Shown: piece by piece, positions 25,946 through 35,600 of the stretch | How the letters are laid out: each line of letters starts with the position of its first letter | How positions within the stretch are numbered: the first letter of the stretch is position 1 | Assembly (NCBI GenBank): GCA_018821535.1 | Contig: JAHJLV010000028.1 | Span: forward strand, 1-62,036 | Source of the DNA: Pseudomonadota bacterium | GTDB lineage: Bacteria > Desulfobacterota > Desulfobacteria > Desulfobacterales > Desulfobacteraceae | DNA length: 62,036 nucleotides | Reading direction: 5' to 3' | The notes under the pieces: generated by a model | What the model was told of the DNA's origin: nothing | The model's database searches: none | The model's input: only the letters and a program-made list of their open reading frames with translations | Position numbers and translations under genes: made by a program

Positions 25946-27049
25946 TTGGCTTTTAAAAAACACAGACTATACAGGCGGGTTGCGGATGATCTGAAAAGAC
26001 GGTCTTATGTCGGTGTTTTCTTTTACATGGTGATTCTCTATCTTGTGCTGTTTACCAATGATTATTATGACCAGCACCCTGATTTTTCAAACCGGCTCAT
26101 CTTTCTGATTGTGGGTATCTGCCTGTTCCGGTTTTTCCATTGGCCCATTGCCAAATGGCTGGAGCCTGAATTTGTAAAACTCAATAACTGCCTTTTTCTT
26201 TTAAGTGTTGCCCTGACAGCCTTGATCTGGGGAGTCGGTTTTGCACAATTTCTGCTTCAAAGGGGTGATGCTGATGCAAATCTTTTGATGGTCATGTGTA
26301 CGATCGGACTGACCTGTGGTGCGTCTGTGGCATATGTTCCGTATTTCAGGCTGGCTTTTATCTTTAACATTTTTATACTGGTACCGGGCATTTTTGTGAT
26401 GCTGTTATTTTCGATTAATCTGCCGCTGGCCACAGCATTTATTCTGATGTTTTTATATTTAAGTTTTATGGCATACCGGGGAAATCAGGAATACTGGAAA
26501 GCCTTGGAAAATGAGTATCTGCTGGAGGAAAAATCAAAGGATCTTGAGAAAATAAGCCGGATCGACGGTCTGACCGGACTTTATAACCGCCGGTATTTTG
26601 ATGAAGTCTATTCATTTGAATGGAACCGATCTGTTCGTAAAAAACAATCCATATCCATCATTCTTGCGGATATTGATTATTTTAAAAAGGTGAATGATCA
26701 ATATGGTCATCTGGCTGGAGATGACTATTTAAAAGCAGCCGGCCAACTGTTAAGACAGGTGTTTAAACGTGAAATTGATATTATTGCCCGGTATGGTGGA
26801 GAAGAATTTATTGTCCTGATGCCGGGTGAAACGCAAGAAAATGTTTTTCTGCTGGCCCTGAAAGCCCAGAAAGCATTTGAAGCATATTCTCTGGAATATG
26901 AAGGTCAGATGATAAAGACCACATTAAGTCTTGGGACAGCCACCTGTGTTCCGGATCAGGACTCAGAGAGTCAGGCGCTTATTGCCAGAGCAGACAATGC
27001 CCTGTATAAATCCAAGGAAAACGGGCGGAACAGGGTAACAATCGGATAA
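25946..27049 (+). CDS. Membrane diguanylate cyclase (GGDEF)
   Basis: A 367-residue protein with about six N-terminal membrane helices (residues 20-180) and a C-terminal GGDEF domain. The domain begins RIDGLTGLYNRRYFDE and has the active-site signature GGEEF in ARYGGEEFIVLMPG, so it should make cyclic di-GMP. No EAL or PAS domain. The likely start is TTG at 25946, eight bases after ACGGAGA; no ATG is available near the N terminus. It stands alone, divergent from the small 62-residue ORF. The signal sensed by the membrane part is unknown. Confidence 0.88.
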   Translation: MAFKKHRLYRRVADDLKRRSYVGVFFYMVILYLVLFTNDYYDQHPDFSNRLIFLIVGICLFRFFHWPIAKWLEPEFVKLNNCLFLLSVALTALIWGVGFAQFLLQRGDADANLLMVMCTIGLTCGASVAYVPYFRLAFIFNIFILVPGIFVMLLFSINLPLATAFILMFLYLSFMAYRGNQEYWKALENEYLLEEKSKDLEKISRIDGLTGLYNRRYFDEVYSFEWNRSVRKKQSISIILADIDYFKKVNDQYGHLAGDDYLKAAGQLLRQVFKREIDIIARYGGEEFIVLMPGETQENVFLLALKAQKAFEAYSLEYEGQMIKTTLSLGTATCVPDQDSESQALIARADNALYKSKENGRNRVTIG

Positions 27050-27150
27050 TGACAGTATTGTTTTTAATCTGGCTTCGGCCGGAAAATAAGAGGGAATATT
27101 TTCAGAAAAAGGGTAAACACGCTCATAAAGAATAAAGAAAGGATAAACAA

Positions 27151-27690
27151 ATGACAGATAAGATTAAAATCGGTGATACGATTTCAGTGGATTATACAGG
27201 CAGACTTCAAAGCGGAAAAGTATTTGATTCATCCCAAGGCTCGATGCCTTTAGTCTTTACAGTGGGTTCGGGTATGCTGATCAAAGGGTTTGACAAAGCC
27301 GTCATCGGGATGAAGACAGGCGAGAAAAAAACAGTTGTCATTGAACCTGAAGAAGGCTACGGGATGAGAAACGAAGAACTTTTTGTGGACATTCCCAAAG
27401 TGCATTTTCCCATGGAAATCGAGCCTGAAATCGGTATGCAGCTGGACATGGAAAGTCCTGACGGACATCCCATTGCCGCAACCATTGCGCAAATCGGAGA
27501 AGCCACCGTGAGGATGGACATCAATCATTTTCTTGCCGGAAAAACCCTTGAATTTGATATCACCATTGTTGAAACCGGGCTTGAACCGGATGTCCATGCA
27601 TGTCATTCCGGTTCGTGCGATTCAGGATGCGATTGTCATTCAGGCGATACGGATTCCGGGTGCGGTTGCGGTTCAGGCTGTTGCAGCTAA
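27151..27690 (+). CDS. slyD: SlyD-like FKBP peptidyl-prolyl isomerase
   Basis: A 179-residue FKBP-type isomerase with the SlyD layout: an FKBP core (DTISVDYTGRLQSGKVFDSS), an inserted chaperone flap domain (VHFPMEIEPEIGMQLDM) and return to the core (INHFLAGKTLEFDITIVE). The C-terminal 30 residues are rich in Cys, His, Ser and Gly (HACHSGSC, then CDCHSG and GCGCGSGCCS), a metal-binding tail like that through which E. coli SlyD binds nickel. In that species SlyD helps hydrogenase maturation; a comparable role with nickel enzymes is plausible here. The gene has an AAAGGA ribosome binding site and lies 29 bp before the thioesterase. Confidence 0.9.
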   Translation: MTDKIKIGDTISVDYTGRLQSGKVFDSSQGSMPLVFTVGSGMLIKGFDKAVIGMKTGEKKTVVIEPEEGYGMRNEELFVDIPKVHFPMEIEPEIGMQLDMESPDGHPIAATIAQIGEATVRMDINHFLAGKTLEFDITIVETGLEPDVHACHSGSCDSGCDCHSGDTDSGCGCGSGCCS

Positions 27691-27719
27691 AAGGGGATGT
27701 TCGCAAAAAAAGGTGGAAG

Positions 27720-28508
27720 ATGAAAATAGAGCAAAAGCACACGATAGGTCTGTCTGATGTTGATTTTCAATTCAAATCCCAGGTTCAGGCAATTGTTCGT
27801 TATTTTCAGGAAATTGCCACGCACCATTCAACCCTTGTCGGGGTGGGGCCTCAGGTGCTTTTTGAAAAAGGCGTGATCTGGTTTTTAAACCGTCTGGAAA
27901 TTGAAATTTTCCGTTATCCGTTGCTGCATGAGGATATTACGGTCAAGACATGGTCAAGGGGCTTTAAACGGTTTAAAGGATTCAGAGAATATCTCATGAC
28001 ATCTGACCAGGGGCAGATCGCACGGGGCACAAGCATCTGGATATTTTTTGATGCTGTGCGAAACCGGATTTCAACCATTCCTCCGGATATCCAGAGCCGG
28101 TACGAAGTGGATGGGGAAAAATGGTTTGATGCTGAAATTGATGCATGGAATCCCTGCGGGAAAATCCAACCGGAACACAGGATTGATATCAGCCTGCGGT
28201 ATTCTGATTTTGATGTGAACCGCCATGTGAACAATGCCGTGTATTTTGGATTTTTAGAAACCCTTTATGACCAGATGCTGAGGCCGGATCAAAAACCGAT
28301 CCGGAATATAAAAATCCGGTATAACCAGGAAATCGAAAGAGGACAAAGCCAAATCCAGGCAGGATGGAAAAAGGTGGGCGATGCCTATCATTTCAATATA
28401 TTCAGTGGGCAGACCTTGTATGCAGACGGGGAAATTACGCCCACGAAGTCGTGTGCTGATCCGGTCAAACCCCTGTGCCTGTCTGTACCAATGCCAGAAA
28501 GTCTGTGA
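27720..28508 (+). CDS. Acyl-ACP thioesterase
   Basis: A 262-residue acyl-ACP thioesterase with two hotdog folds. The N-terminal fold has the DFQFKSQVQAIVRYFQEIAT segment and LNRLEIEIFRYP. The C-terminal fold has the active-site region RYSDFDVNRHVNNAVYFGF, with the Asn/His pair typical of FatA/FatB-like enzymes. It releases fatty acids from acyl carrier protein. The frame is open to 27600 only as an arginine-rich overlap with slyD; AGGTGG sets the start at the ATG at 27720. Its last 44 bases overlap, on the opposite strand, the end of the antiporter gene. Confidence 0.88.
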   Translation: MKIEQKHTIGLSDVDFQFKSQVQAIVRYFQEIATHHSTLVGVGPQVLFEKGVIWFLNRLEIEIFRYPLLHEDITVKTWSRGFKRFKGFREYLMTSDQGQIARGTSIWIFFDAVRNRISTIPPDIQSRYEVDGEKWFDAEIDAWNPCGKIQPEHRIDISLRYSDFDVNRHVNNAVYFGFLETLYDQMLRPDQKPIRNIKIRYNQEIERGQSQIQAGWKKVGDAYHFNIFSGQTLYADGEITPTKSCADPVKPLCLSVPMPESL

Positions 28509-30162
28509 AATTGGTGTTTTCCCGGGCACGTTCTGCCATCTGTGGACTGCTGAACAGCCGGGCGATCCTGGAAACGATTTCCAGCTGGCCTCTGGGGTCG
28601 TCAGCAGGGGTCAGAATCAAAAAAATAACATGCGCCGGTTTTCCATCCGGTGCATCAAAATCAATGCCTTTTTCGGAAATTCCAACAGCCACCACTGAAC
28701 TCTGAAGACCTTCAATGCGGGCATGGGGAAGCGCCACACCATTCCCAATGCCGGTGCTCAAGGCATCTTCCCGTGCATGGACAGCCTGGGAAACTGTCTT
28801 CAGATCCAGTGCCTTGATGGCGCAGACTGCAGTTGCCATCTCCTGAATCACGCCTCTGCAGGAGCTGGCTTCAAGGGGTTGAAAAAACAGTTTCTGGGAC
28901 AGCAGAGCCTGAAGCTCCTGTTTTTTTTCGGTGCGCAGAACCATTCGCATGAGCGGACCACTGATCATGGAGGTTACAATGGCCATGACAATCAGAGCCA
29001 CAAAAAGGGTCTGCTGAATAATGCCTGCTTCCAGTGCAATCATGCCCACAATGATACCCATGGTTCCCACAGACACCATTGCAGATCCTACAGCCGAGGC
29101 TTCCTGAACAGCCATTTTTCCCCATCTGGCTCCGATCATGGCGCCGGAAAATTTGCAGATGCAGGCCACCAGCGTGATCACAACGACCAGGGACAGGTCA
29201 AAATGGGTCATAAAATTAACCTTCAACCCGATGCCTGCAAAAAAAATCGGTGCAAAAATAAAGGAAACAAAATTATCAATAATGACACGGCTGCGTTCCC
29301 GCAAATGGGCCGAGTCCCCGACTGCGGCTCCCACAACAAAGGCACCGAAAATCGCATGAATGCCGATCCATTCTGTAAGCGAGGCACCTAAAAACCCCAG
29401 AACAAGCGCAAAACTCAGCTCACCACCCGGCCACCGGGTATATGCCTGCACAAAGGGCAGTGTCTTGTGAATCAGCCATCGGCCCAGCGTCAGCATGAAT
29501 ACAGCAAACAATAATGTTAAAGAGATGGTCAGCAGGATATGATTTCCATTGCCGGTGCTGTCGCCGATCAACCCCAGTAAAACAGCAAAAATAATCCAGC
29601 CCACAAGATCGTTAAAAATTGCCGCACTGATGACCACCATGCCCAGATCACTGCGGTAAAGTCCCATATCCATCAGAATTTTTGCAATCACAGGCAGGGC
29701 GGAAATCGCCATGGCAATGGCCAGAAACAATGAGAATATCAAGGGATCTGCATCCAGGTGACGTCCCATAAGTTCCGGAAATATCCAGGCCATTCCCAGT
29801 GCGATGAAAAACGGAATGACAATGCTTGAAATTCCAACTTTAAGGCCGATCCTGCCCTGCTTCCAGACAGTTGACAGATCCACCTCCATGCCGGCCACCA
29901 GCAGAAATAGCACAATGGCAACCGTGCTGATGGTATCCAGAGCAATGGCATTCACCCCATGAAGGGGAAAAAGACCGGCACTCCATTCCGGTGCAATCGC
30001 ACCCAGAACCGTGGGACCAAGCAGGATACCGGCCAAAAGCTCACCGATCACAGCCGGCTGGTGCATCCTTTGGGCAATCTCTCCCAGAATACGGGCCACG
30101 GCAAGTAAAATGCCCAGAGAAAGAAAAAGCATTGCAATATCATGGGATGTCAGCGTGTCCAT
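28465..30162 (-). CDS. Kef-type cation/H+ antiporter with EIIA domain
   Basis: A 565-residue CPA2 antiporter. The first 400 residues hold about twelve helices of the sodium/proton exchanger fold (GELLAGILLGPTVLG, IFNDLVGWIIF). The C-terminal 150 residues are a PTS EIIA/PtsN-like domain with the phosphorylatable histidine in GVALPHARIEG. In proteins of this design, ion flux may respond to phosphotransfer by a nitrogen-type PTS; no PTS genes are visible here. Transport of K+ or Na+ against protons is expected. It follows the DUF2062 gene in an operon and overlaps the thioesterase tail-to-tail. Confidence 0.9.
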   Translation of the reverse strand: MDTLTSHDIAMLFLSLGILLAVARILGEIAQRMHQPAVIGELLAGILLGPTVLGAIAPEWSAGLFPLHGVNAIALDTISTVAIVLFLLVAGMEVDLSTVWKQGRIGLKVGISSIVIPFFIALGMAWIFPELMGRHLDADPLIFSLFLAIAMAISALPVIAKILMDMGLYRSDLGMVVISAAIFNDLVGWIIFAVLLGLIGDSTGNGNHILLTISLTLLFAVFMLTLGRWLIHKTLPFVQAYTRWPGGELSFALVLGFLGASLTEWIGIHAIFGAFVVGAAVGDSAHLRERSRVIIDNFVSFIFAPIFFAGIGLKVNFMTHFDLSLVVVITLVACICKFSGAMIGARWGKMAVQEASAVGSAMVSVGTMGIIVGMIALEAGIIQQTLFVALIVMAIVTSMISGPLMRMVLRTEKKQELQALLSQKLFFQPLEASSCRGVIQEMATAVCAIKALDLKTVSQAVHAREDALSTGIGNGVALPHARIEGLQSSVVAVGISEKGIDFDAPDGKPAHVIFLILTPADDPRGQLEIVSRIARLFSSPQMAERARENTNFTDFLALVQTGTGV

Positions 30163-30195
30163 GGTTTTAAATCCAGCTTCCTTTTTTTAATGTTT

Positions 30196-30744
30196 TCAGT
30201 CTTCGCTATCTGGTAATTTGTCTTTGATCCGATGAATCATGAGACCGGCAACACGGACCGTAATGTTGCCAAGCAGCGCAAAAACAAATGCAAAGATCAC
30301 AGATCCCACCCACAGATAAAGGCCCTGTCTCATAAATTTTCCGGTTTTGGTTCCAAAATCAAACAGATTAAAAATAAATTCAGCCAAGCAGGAACCTTCG
30401 AGCAGAAACTCACCCAGTTGATGTGCGGTCAGATAGATTGGCAGTGCTGTAAATGGATTGGTGATCCAGCATGCAGCCAATGCAATGGGAAGATTTACTT
30501 TCAGCAAAATCGCACAGACCGCAGACAGGAACATTTGAAACGGAATGGTCGGCGTCAGTGCAATAAAAAGTCCTATGGACAATCCTCCTGCCAGTGAATC
30601 AATATCAAACATCCAGATATGTTTATCAAAGAGGCGTTCTCCCAATATGCGATGTATATAGGTTTCACGCAAACCAAGTTTTATTTTTTTTTGTCTGCTG
30701 TGCCAGCTGGAGATTAAACATTTTTTTTTTGCTGACCAAACCAT
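30196..30744 (-). CDS. DUF2062 membrane protein
   Basis: A 182-residue membrane protein of the DUF2062 family, with about three or four hydrophobic helices. Typical segments are GLSIGLFIALTPTIPFQMFL and ALAACWITNPFTALPIY. The family is widespread, small and without assigned function; the segment also occurs fused to glycosyltransferases. A TGGAGA site precedes the ATG. It is 33 bp upstream of the antiporter gene and divergent from the potassium-channel operon. Confidence 0.83.
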   Translation of the reverse strand: MVWSAKKKCLISSWHSRQKKIKLGLRETYIHRILGERLFDKHIWMFDIDSLAGGLSIGLFIALTPTIPFQMFLSAVCAILLKVNLPIALAACWITNPFTALPIYLTAHQLGEFLLEGSCLAEFIFNLFDFGTKTGKFMRQGLYLWVGSVIFAFVFALLGNITVRVAGLMIHRIKDKLPDSED

Positions 30745-30776
30745 AAATAGTCTCCAGAATTTGAAATATTATCACT

Positions 30777-30823
30777 GCCCTGCTGATATAGGATACAACA
30801 AATCATATTTATATCAGCAGGGC
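30777..30823. repeat. Perfect 14-bp inverted repeat in divergent promoter
   Basis: GCCCTGCTGATATA at 30777-30790 is mirrored exactly by TATATCAGCAGGGC at 30810-30823, with a 19-base loop. It lies in the 216-base region between DUF2062 and the potassium-channel gene. No T tract follows on either side, so it is not an obvious terminator. It may be an operator or an mRNA leader hairpin for one of the two ion-transport operons. The rest of this gap holds no gene. Confidence 0.6.
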
Positions 30824-30960
30824 CAATGCATGTAAATATTAAAAGGATGTTGGGTTAGCAAAGCGCTTAAGTGAAAAACCATTGGCCCAAAAGGTGTGGT
30901 GTGGTATACAACAGATTAAAAATATCAGTTTGGCTGAAAAAGATTAAGGAAAACATATCA

Positions 30961-32670
30961 ATGTTTAAAACCATGGCAACCCAGCTGACCCTTGTTTTTA
31001 AAACCGGCAGCCAAAAAAGCAATGGCTGGATTCTGATCAAATTCGGATTGATACTGGCATTTCTGTTTGTTCTTTTCTCGGTGCTGTTTCATGTGCTGAT
31101 GGTGTATGAAGGTCGTCAATACAGCTGGATAACCGGATTTTACTGGACATTGACCACCATGTCCACCCTGGGATTCGGTGATATTACCTTTCATAGTGAT
31201 TTGGGCCGTCTTTTTTCCATAGTGGTATTGTTCAGCGGTATTGTTTTCCTGCTGGTGATGCTGCCATTTACCTTTATCCAGTTTTTTTATGCCCCGTGGC
31301 TGGAGGAACAGAACAAGGCACGGGCACCCCGATCTGTCCCTGAAACCATGTCCGGGCATGTGATTCTCACCTATTTTGATGCCGTGGCAATCACGCTGAT
31401 TGAAAAACTTAACCAATACGGATTTGCCTATGTGATTCTCACATCCGGGCTGCAGGATGCCCTGGATTTATATGACCAGGGCTACCGTGTGGTGGTGGGC
31501 GAACTGGATGATCCGGAAACCTACCGCCGTCTGCGGATTGACCAGGCCGCACTGGTGGTGGTGTTAAATGATGACATTGCCAGCACCAACATTATTTACA
31601 CCATCCGGGAAACCAATGACAAGGTGAAAACCGTTACCAATGCCGATATAGAAGACTCGGTGGATATTCTTCAAATGGCCGGCAGCACCTATGTTTTTCA
31701 ATTTACCCAGATGCTGGGAAAAGCACTTTCCCGCCGGGTTCTGGGAATCAACATGCAGGCGAATATCATCGGTCAGTTTGATGACCTGCTGATTGCCGAA
31801 GCTCCGGTCATGCGGACCTGGCTGCAGGGGAAAACAATGGCGGAAAGCCGGTTGCGTGAAATTTGCGGGGTAACGGCTGTCGGGGTCTGGGAACAGGGCA
31901 AATTTTATATTCCCACCCCTGTAACCCGGATTACGGAATCCACCGTGCTGGTGCTGGCAGGGACCAAAAAACAGCTGGAACAGTTTGACAGTTCCATTGC
32001 AGTGCCTGATAACAAAGAGGCTGATCCCGGCCGTCCGGTGCTGGTGCTGGGAGGTGGCCGGGTAGGCCAGGCCGTGGCACAGGCCCTGCGTGTCCGGGGG
32101 GTTGCTTTTTGCGTGGTTGAAAAAAATTCCAGTATTGCAGATACGCACCCTGATTTTATACATGGGAGTGCTGCTGACCGTAATACATTGATCCAGGCGG
32201 GCCTGGAAAACACCCCGTCAATCATCATCACTACCCATGACGACAATCTGAATATCTACCTGACCATCTACTGCCGTCGTCTGCGGCCGGATGTGCAGAT
32301 CATCAGCCGGGCAAGCCTGGATAGAAATATCAACACCCTGCACCGGGCCGGCGCCAATCTGGTGATGTCTTTCAGTTCCCTGCTCACCACCACCATCATG
32401 AACCTGATTCAACCCCAGAAAATGCTCATGCTTTCCGAAGGTCTCAACGTATTCAGGATGCCCCTGCACGCCAGGCTGGAAAACAAATCGTTGATTGATA
32501 TCCAGATCAGAGAAAAAACCGGTTGCAGTGTGGTGGCTGTTAAAAAAAATGAAACCCTTATTATCAACCCGGATCCGGCCATTGTCCTTAAAAAAGGGGA
32601 TGAACTGGTACTCATCGGCACTGCTGATGCAGAAAAAACATTCATTGAAAAATATCCGGCAGACAGCTGA
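30961..32670 (+). CDS. Potassium channel with two TrkA/RCK domains
   Basis: A 569-residue ion channel. Two membrane helices flank a pore loop with the selectivity filter TLGFGD (near residue 65). Two tandem RCK modules follow. The first starts GHVILTYFDAVAITLIEKL, lacking the classical glycine-rich loop. The second starts VLVLGGGRVGQAVAQAL, a full Rossmann nucleotide site. Each ends in a TrkA-C-like segment. The frame is open as GTG from 30871, but TAAGGA before the ATG at 30961 and the channel-like N terminus favour that start. Its stop overlaps the start of the sensor kinase by one base, so channel and kinase are co-translated. Confidence 0.9.
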   Translation: MFKTMATQLTLVFKTGSQKSNGWILIKFGLILAFLFVLFSVLFHVLMVYEGRQYSWITGFYWTLTTMSTLGFGDITFHSDLGRLFSIVVLFSGIVFLLVMLPFTFIQFFYAPWLEEQNKARAPRSVPETMSGHVILTYFDAVAITLIEKLNQYGFAYVILTSGLQDALDLYDQGYRVVVGELDDPETYRRLRIDQAALVVVLNDDIASTNIIYTIRETNDKVKTVTNADIEDSVDILQMAGSTYVFQFTQMLGKALSRRVLGINMQANIIGQFDDLLIAEAPVMRTWLQGKTMAESRLREICGVTAVGVWEQGKFYIPTPVTRITESTVLVLAGTKKQLEQFDSSIAVPDNKEADPGRPVLVLGGGRVGQAVAQALRVRGVAFCVVEKNSSIADTHPDFIHGSAADRNTLIQAGLENTPSIIITTHDDNLNIYLTIYCRRLRPDVQIISRASLDRNINTLHRAGANLVMSFSSLLTTTIMNLIQPQKMLMLSEGLNVFRMPLHARLENKSLIDIQIREKTGCSVVAVKKNETLIINPDPAIVLKKGDELVLIGTADAEKTFIEKYPADS

Positions 32671-35600
32671 TGCTTATTTTCGCAAAGAAAAATTTACATA
32701 TATTTTTAATTCTGATCTTTATCCCAGTATTTTACAGCCCGGATTCCCGGGCCGGATGCAAGGATGTCCACTTCCAGCAGGCGCTGAATACAGGTGCATA
32801 TAACAACAGCCTGATTCAGGATAAAGACGGATTTTTATGGATCGGCTGCAGCAAGGGGATAATACGGTATGACGGATATGGAACCATTACATTCAAGGCC
32901 GGACCTGGCGGATTATCCTCTAATTATGCACCGACAATTTTTGAGGATGATGACGGCCTGTTGTGGATAGGTACTGTGGGCGGGGGATTAAACGTATATG
33001 ATAAAAAAAGCAATCGGTTTATCTGGTATAAAAACATACCGGGCAATGCCTCAAGTCTGAGCAGTGATCAGTTCAACTGGGCACCCAAAACCGTTTGTCA
33101 GGGTAAGGATGGTATCATCTGGGCGGGAACAGTTGGGGGTCTGAACAGTTTTGATAAACAGACCCGCACATTTAAACGCTTTGTCCATGATCCGGATAAT
33201 CCACACAGTTTAAGTCATAATTGCGTATGGACAGTGATGGCAGGAGACGATGGGCGGATCTGGATCGGCACGGATGCCGGTCTTGATTCATATGATCCTG
33301 CAACCCGCAGGTTTGTTCGCTATACCCATCATCCTGCAGATGACAAGAGCATTGGTAAAGGAAAGGTATATGCCATTGAAAAGGGCGATAACAACAGTCT
33401 CTGGGTGGGGACCAGTCATGGCGGTCTGAACCGGCTGGATCTGAAAACAGACACATTCAAACGTTTTGTTCATGATCCGGAAACCTCTGGCAGCATTGCC
33501 CACAATGAAGTGTATTCCATTACCCGGGACAGGGAAGGGTGCCTGTGGCTGGGCCGATCCTATGCTGTGGCAGCGGGTCTTGAAAAGTTTGATCCCAGAA
33601 CTCAACGTGCAGTTCTGCATCAGCATGATCCGGATGATCCTTCTTCAATCAGTGGTAATATTGTTATGGGGACGTATGAAGACCGGTCCGGAATTTTATG
33701 GAGTGTTGAAAATACCGGGGCCATTGATAAATTTGATAAAAACAGAAAACCTTTTGATTTATATGTTCATGATGCAGATGATCCACAAAGTTTAAGCGCC
33801 AATGTGGTGCCCTGTATTATGGAAGACAGCAGGGGCAACATCTGGATGGCCACCCAGATGGGGGGTCTGAATCGTTTTGACAGGGATGAGGGTGTATTCA
33901 GGCGATACCGGAAAGAAGATAAAAATCCTGAAGGGATCAGTGATAATTATGTTTTCAGTGTGCTCGAAGACAGTGCAAAAAATATCTGGGTGGCAATGAA
34001 TGATGGCTTCCACGGCATTTTTGATCCGGATACAGGCCGGTTTATCAAAAAATATAAAAATCCATATGCCGATGTTGTGGCCCGGGGTATGATCGAAGAC
34101 CAGACAGATAAAAATATCCTCTGGTTTGGCACAGAGGCAAATGGACTGTTCAGGTTTGAAAAGGATACCGGCCATTTTAAGCAGTTTATTCATCAGGCAG
34201 ATGATCCGGACAGTTTAAGCATCAATATTGTTGTCAGGCTGTTTCAGGATGAAGCGGGGAATTTATGGGTGCCCACCCAGGGCGGGGGTCTGGATCTTTT
34301 TGATCGCAAAAAAGAAAAATTCATCCATTTTAGAACACGTCCGGATGACCCTTCAACCATCAGCGGAAATACGGTGGTGGACTGTTATATTGACAGTATG
34401 AAAAATTTCTGGGTGACCTGTCTGGACGGGGGACTGAATAAATTTGACAGAAAAACAGGCCGGTTTAAGCGATATGGTGAAGAACATGGATTTTCGACAA
34501 AAGCGCTCAAATCCATTCTTGAGGATGATCAGTCTAATCTGTGGATATCTTCGGATTCAGGGTTGATCAAATTTGATATTAATTCAGAAAAAGTGGTCCA
34601 GGTCTTTGATGGTCAGGATGGCCTTCAGGGAGATAATTTCAGTATTTATTCCACCAGCGCCACGAAAACCCGGGATGGCCAGATGTGGTTTGCAGGTTTG
34701 AGAGGGGTTAATGCCTTTTATCCTGAAAGGATCAGCGTCAATCCGTATGTTCCCCCGCTGGCATTTGTTTCAATCACCCAGGCAGGAAAAAATCTGTGCG
34801 AGAACCAGTCTCCTGAAACCGTAAAAGAATTGAACCTGGGCTGGGAAAATAATTCATTTGAGTTTGAATTTGTGGCTCTGAATTTTTCTTCACCCCAGAA
34901 GAATCAATATGCATATTTTCTGGAAGGGTTTGAAGATAAGGTGAATACTAGTGGAACCCGCAGATATGGAAAATATACCAATATTCCCGGCGGCAGATAT
35001 GTCCTGAAAATATTTGGATCAAACAATGACGGACTCTGGAATTATACGGGAGCGGCCATCAATATTCATGTTGCAGCCCAGCCATGGAAAACCTGGTGGG
35101 CGATTTTGCTGTATATTGCTTTCTTTGTGGGCGGAGGAGTTGTTTTTTCATGGGTGCGGGCGAAAAATTTTGAGGCCAGACTGAAAAAAGAGCAAAAAAT
35201 ATCAGAGCAGCTGCGTCACATTGATAAAATGCGGGCAGATCTTTTAGAACAGCAGCGGATTGTTGAAAAAAAGCTGATTAAAAATCGTGACAGCCTGGAA
35301 AATATGGTTGCGTCAAGAACAGAAGAATTAAGAAAAGCAAAAAATGAAGCCGAAGCTGCCAACCAGGCCAAGGGTCAGTTCCTGGCCAATATGAGTCATG
35401 AAATCCGAACCCCCCTGAATCTGATTTTAGGGTTCAGTCAGGCGCTTGAAAAAGAAATTCAGGATGAAACCCAGAAAGAATATGTATCGTTGATTATCTC
35501 CAATGGAAACACCCTGCTGACCTTGTTAAATGATATTCTGGATCTGTCAAAGATTGAAGCAGGCAAAATTAATATTGAATACAGGGCATTTAATATCCGT

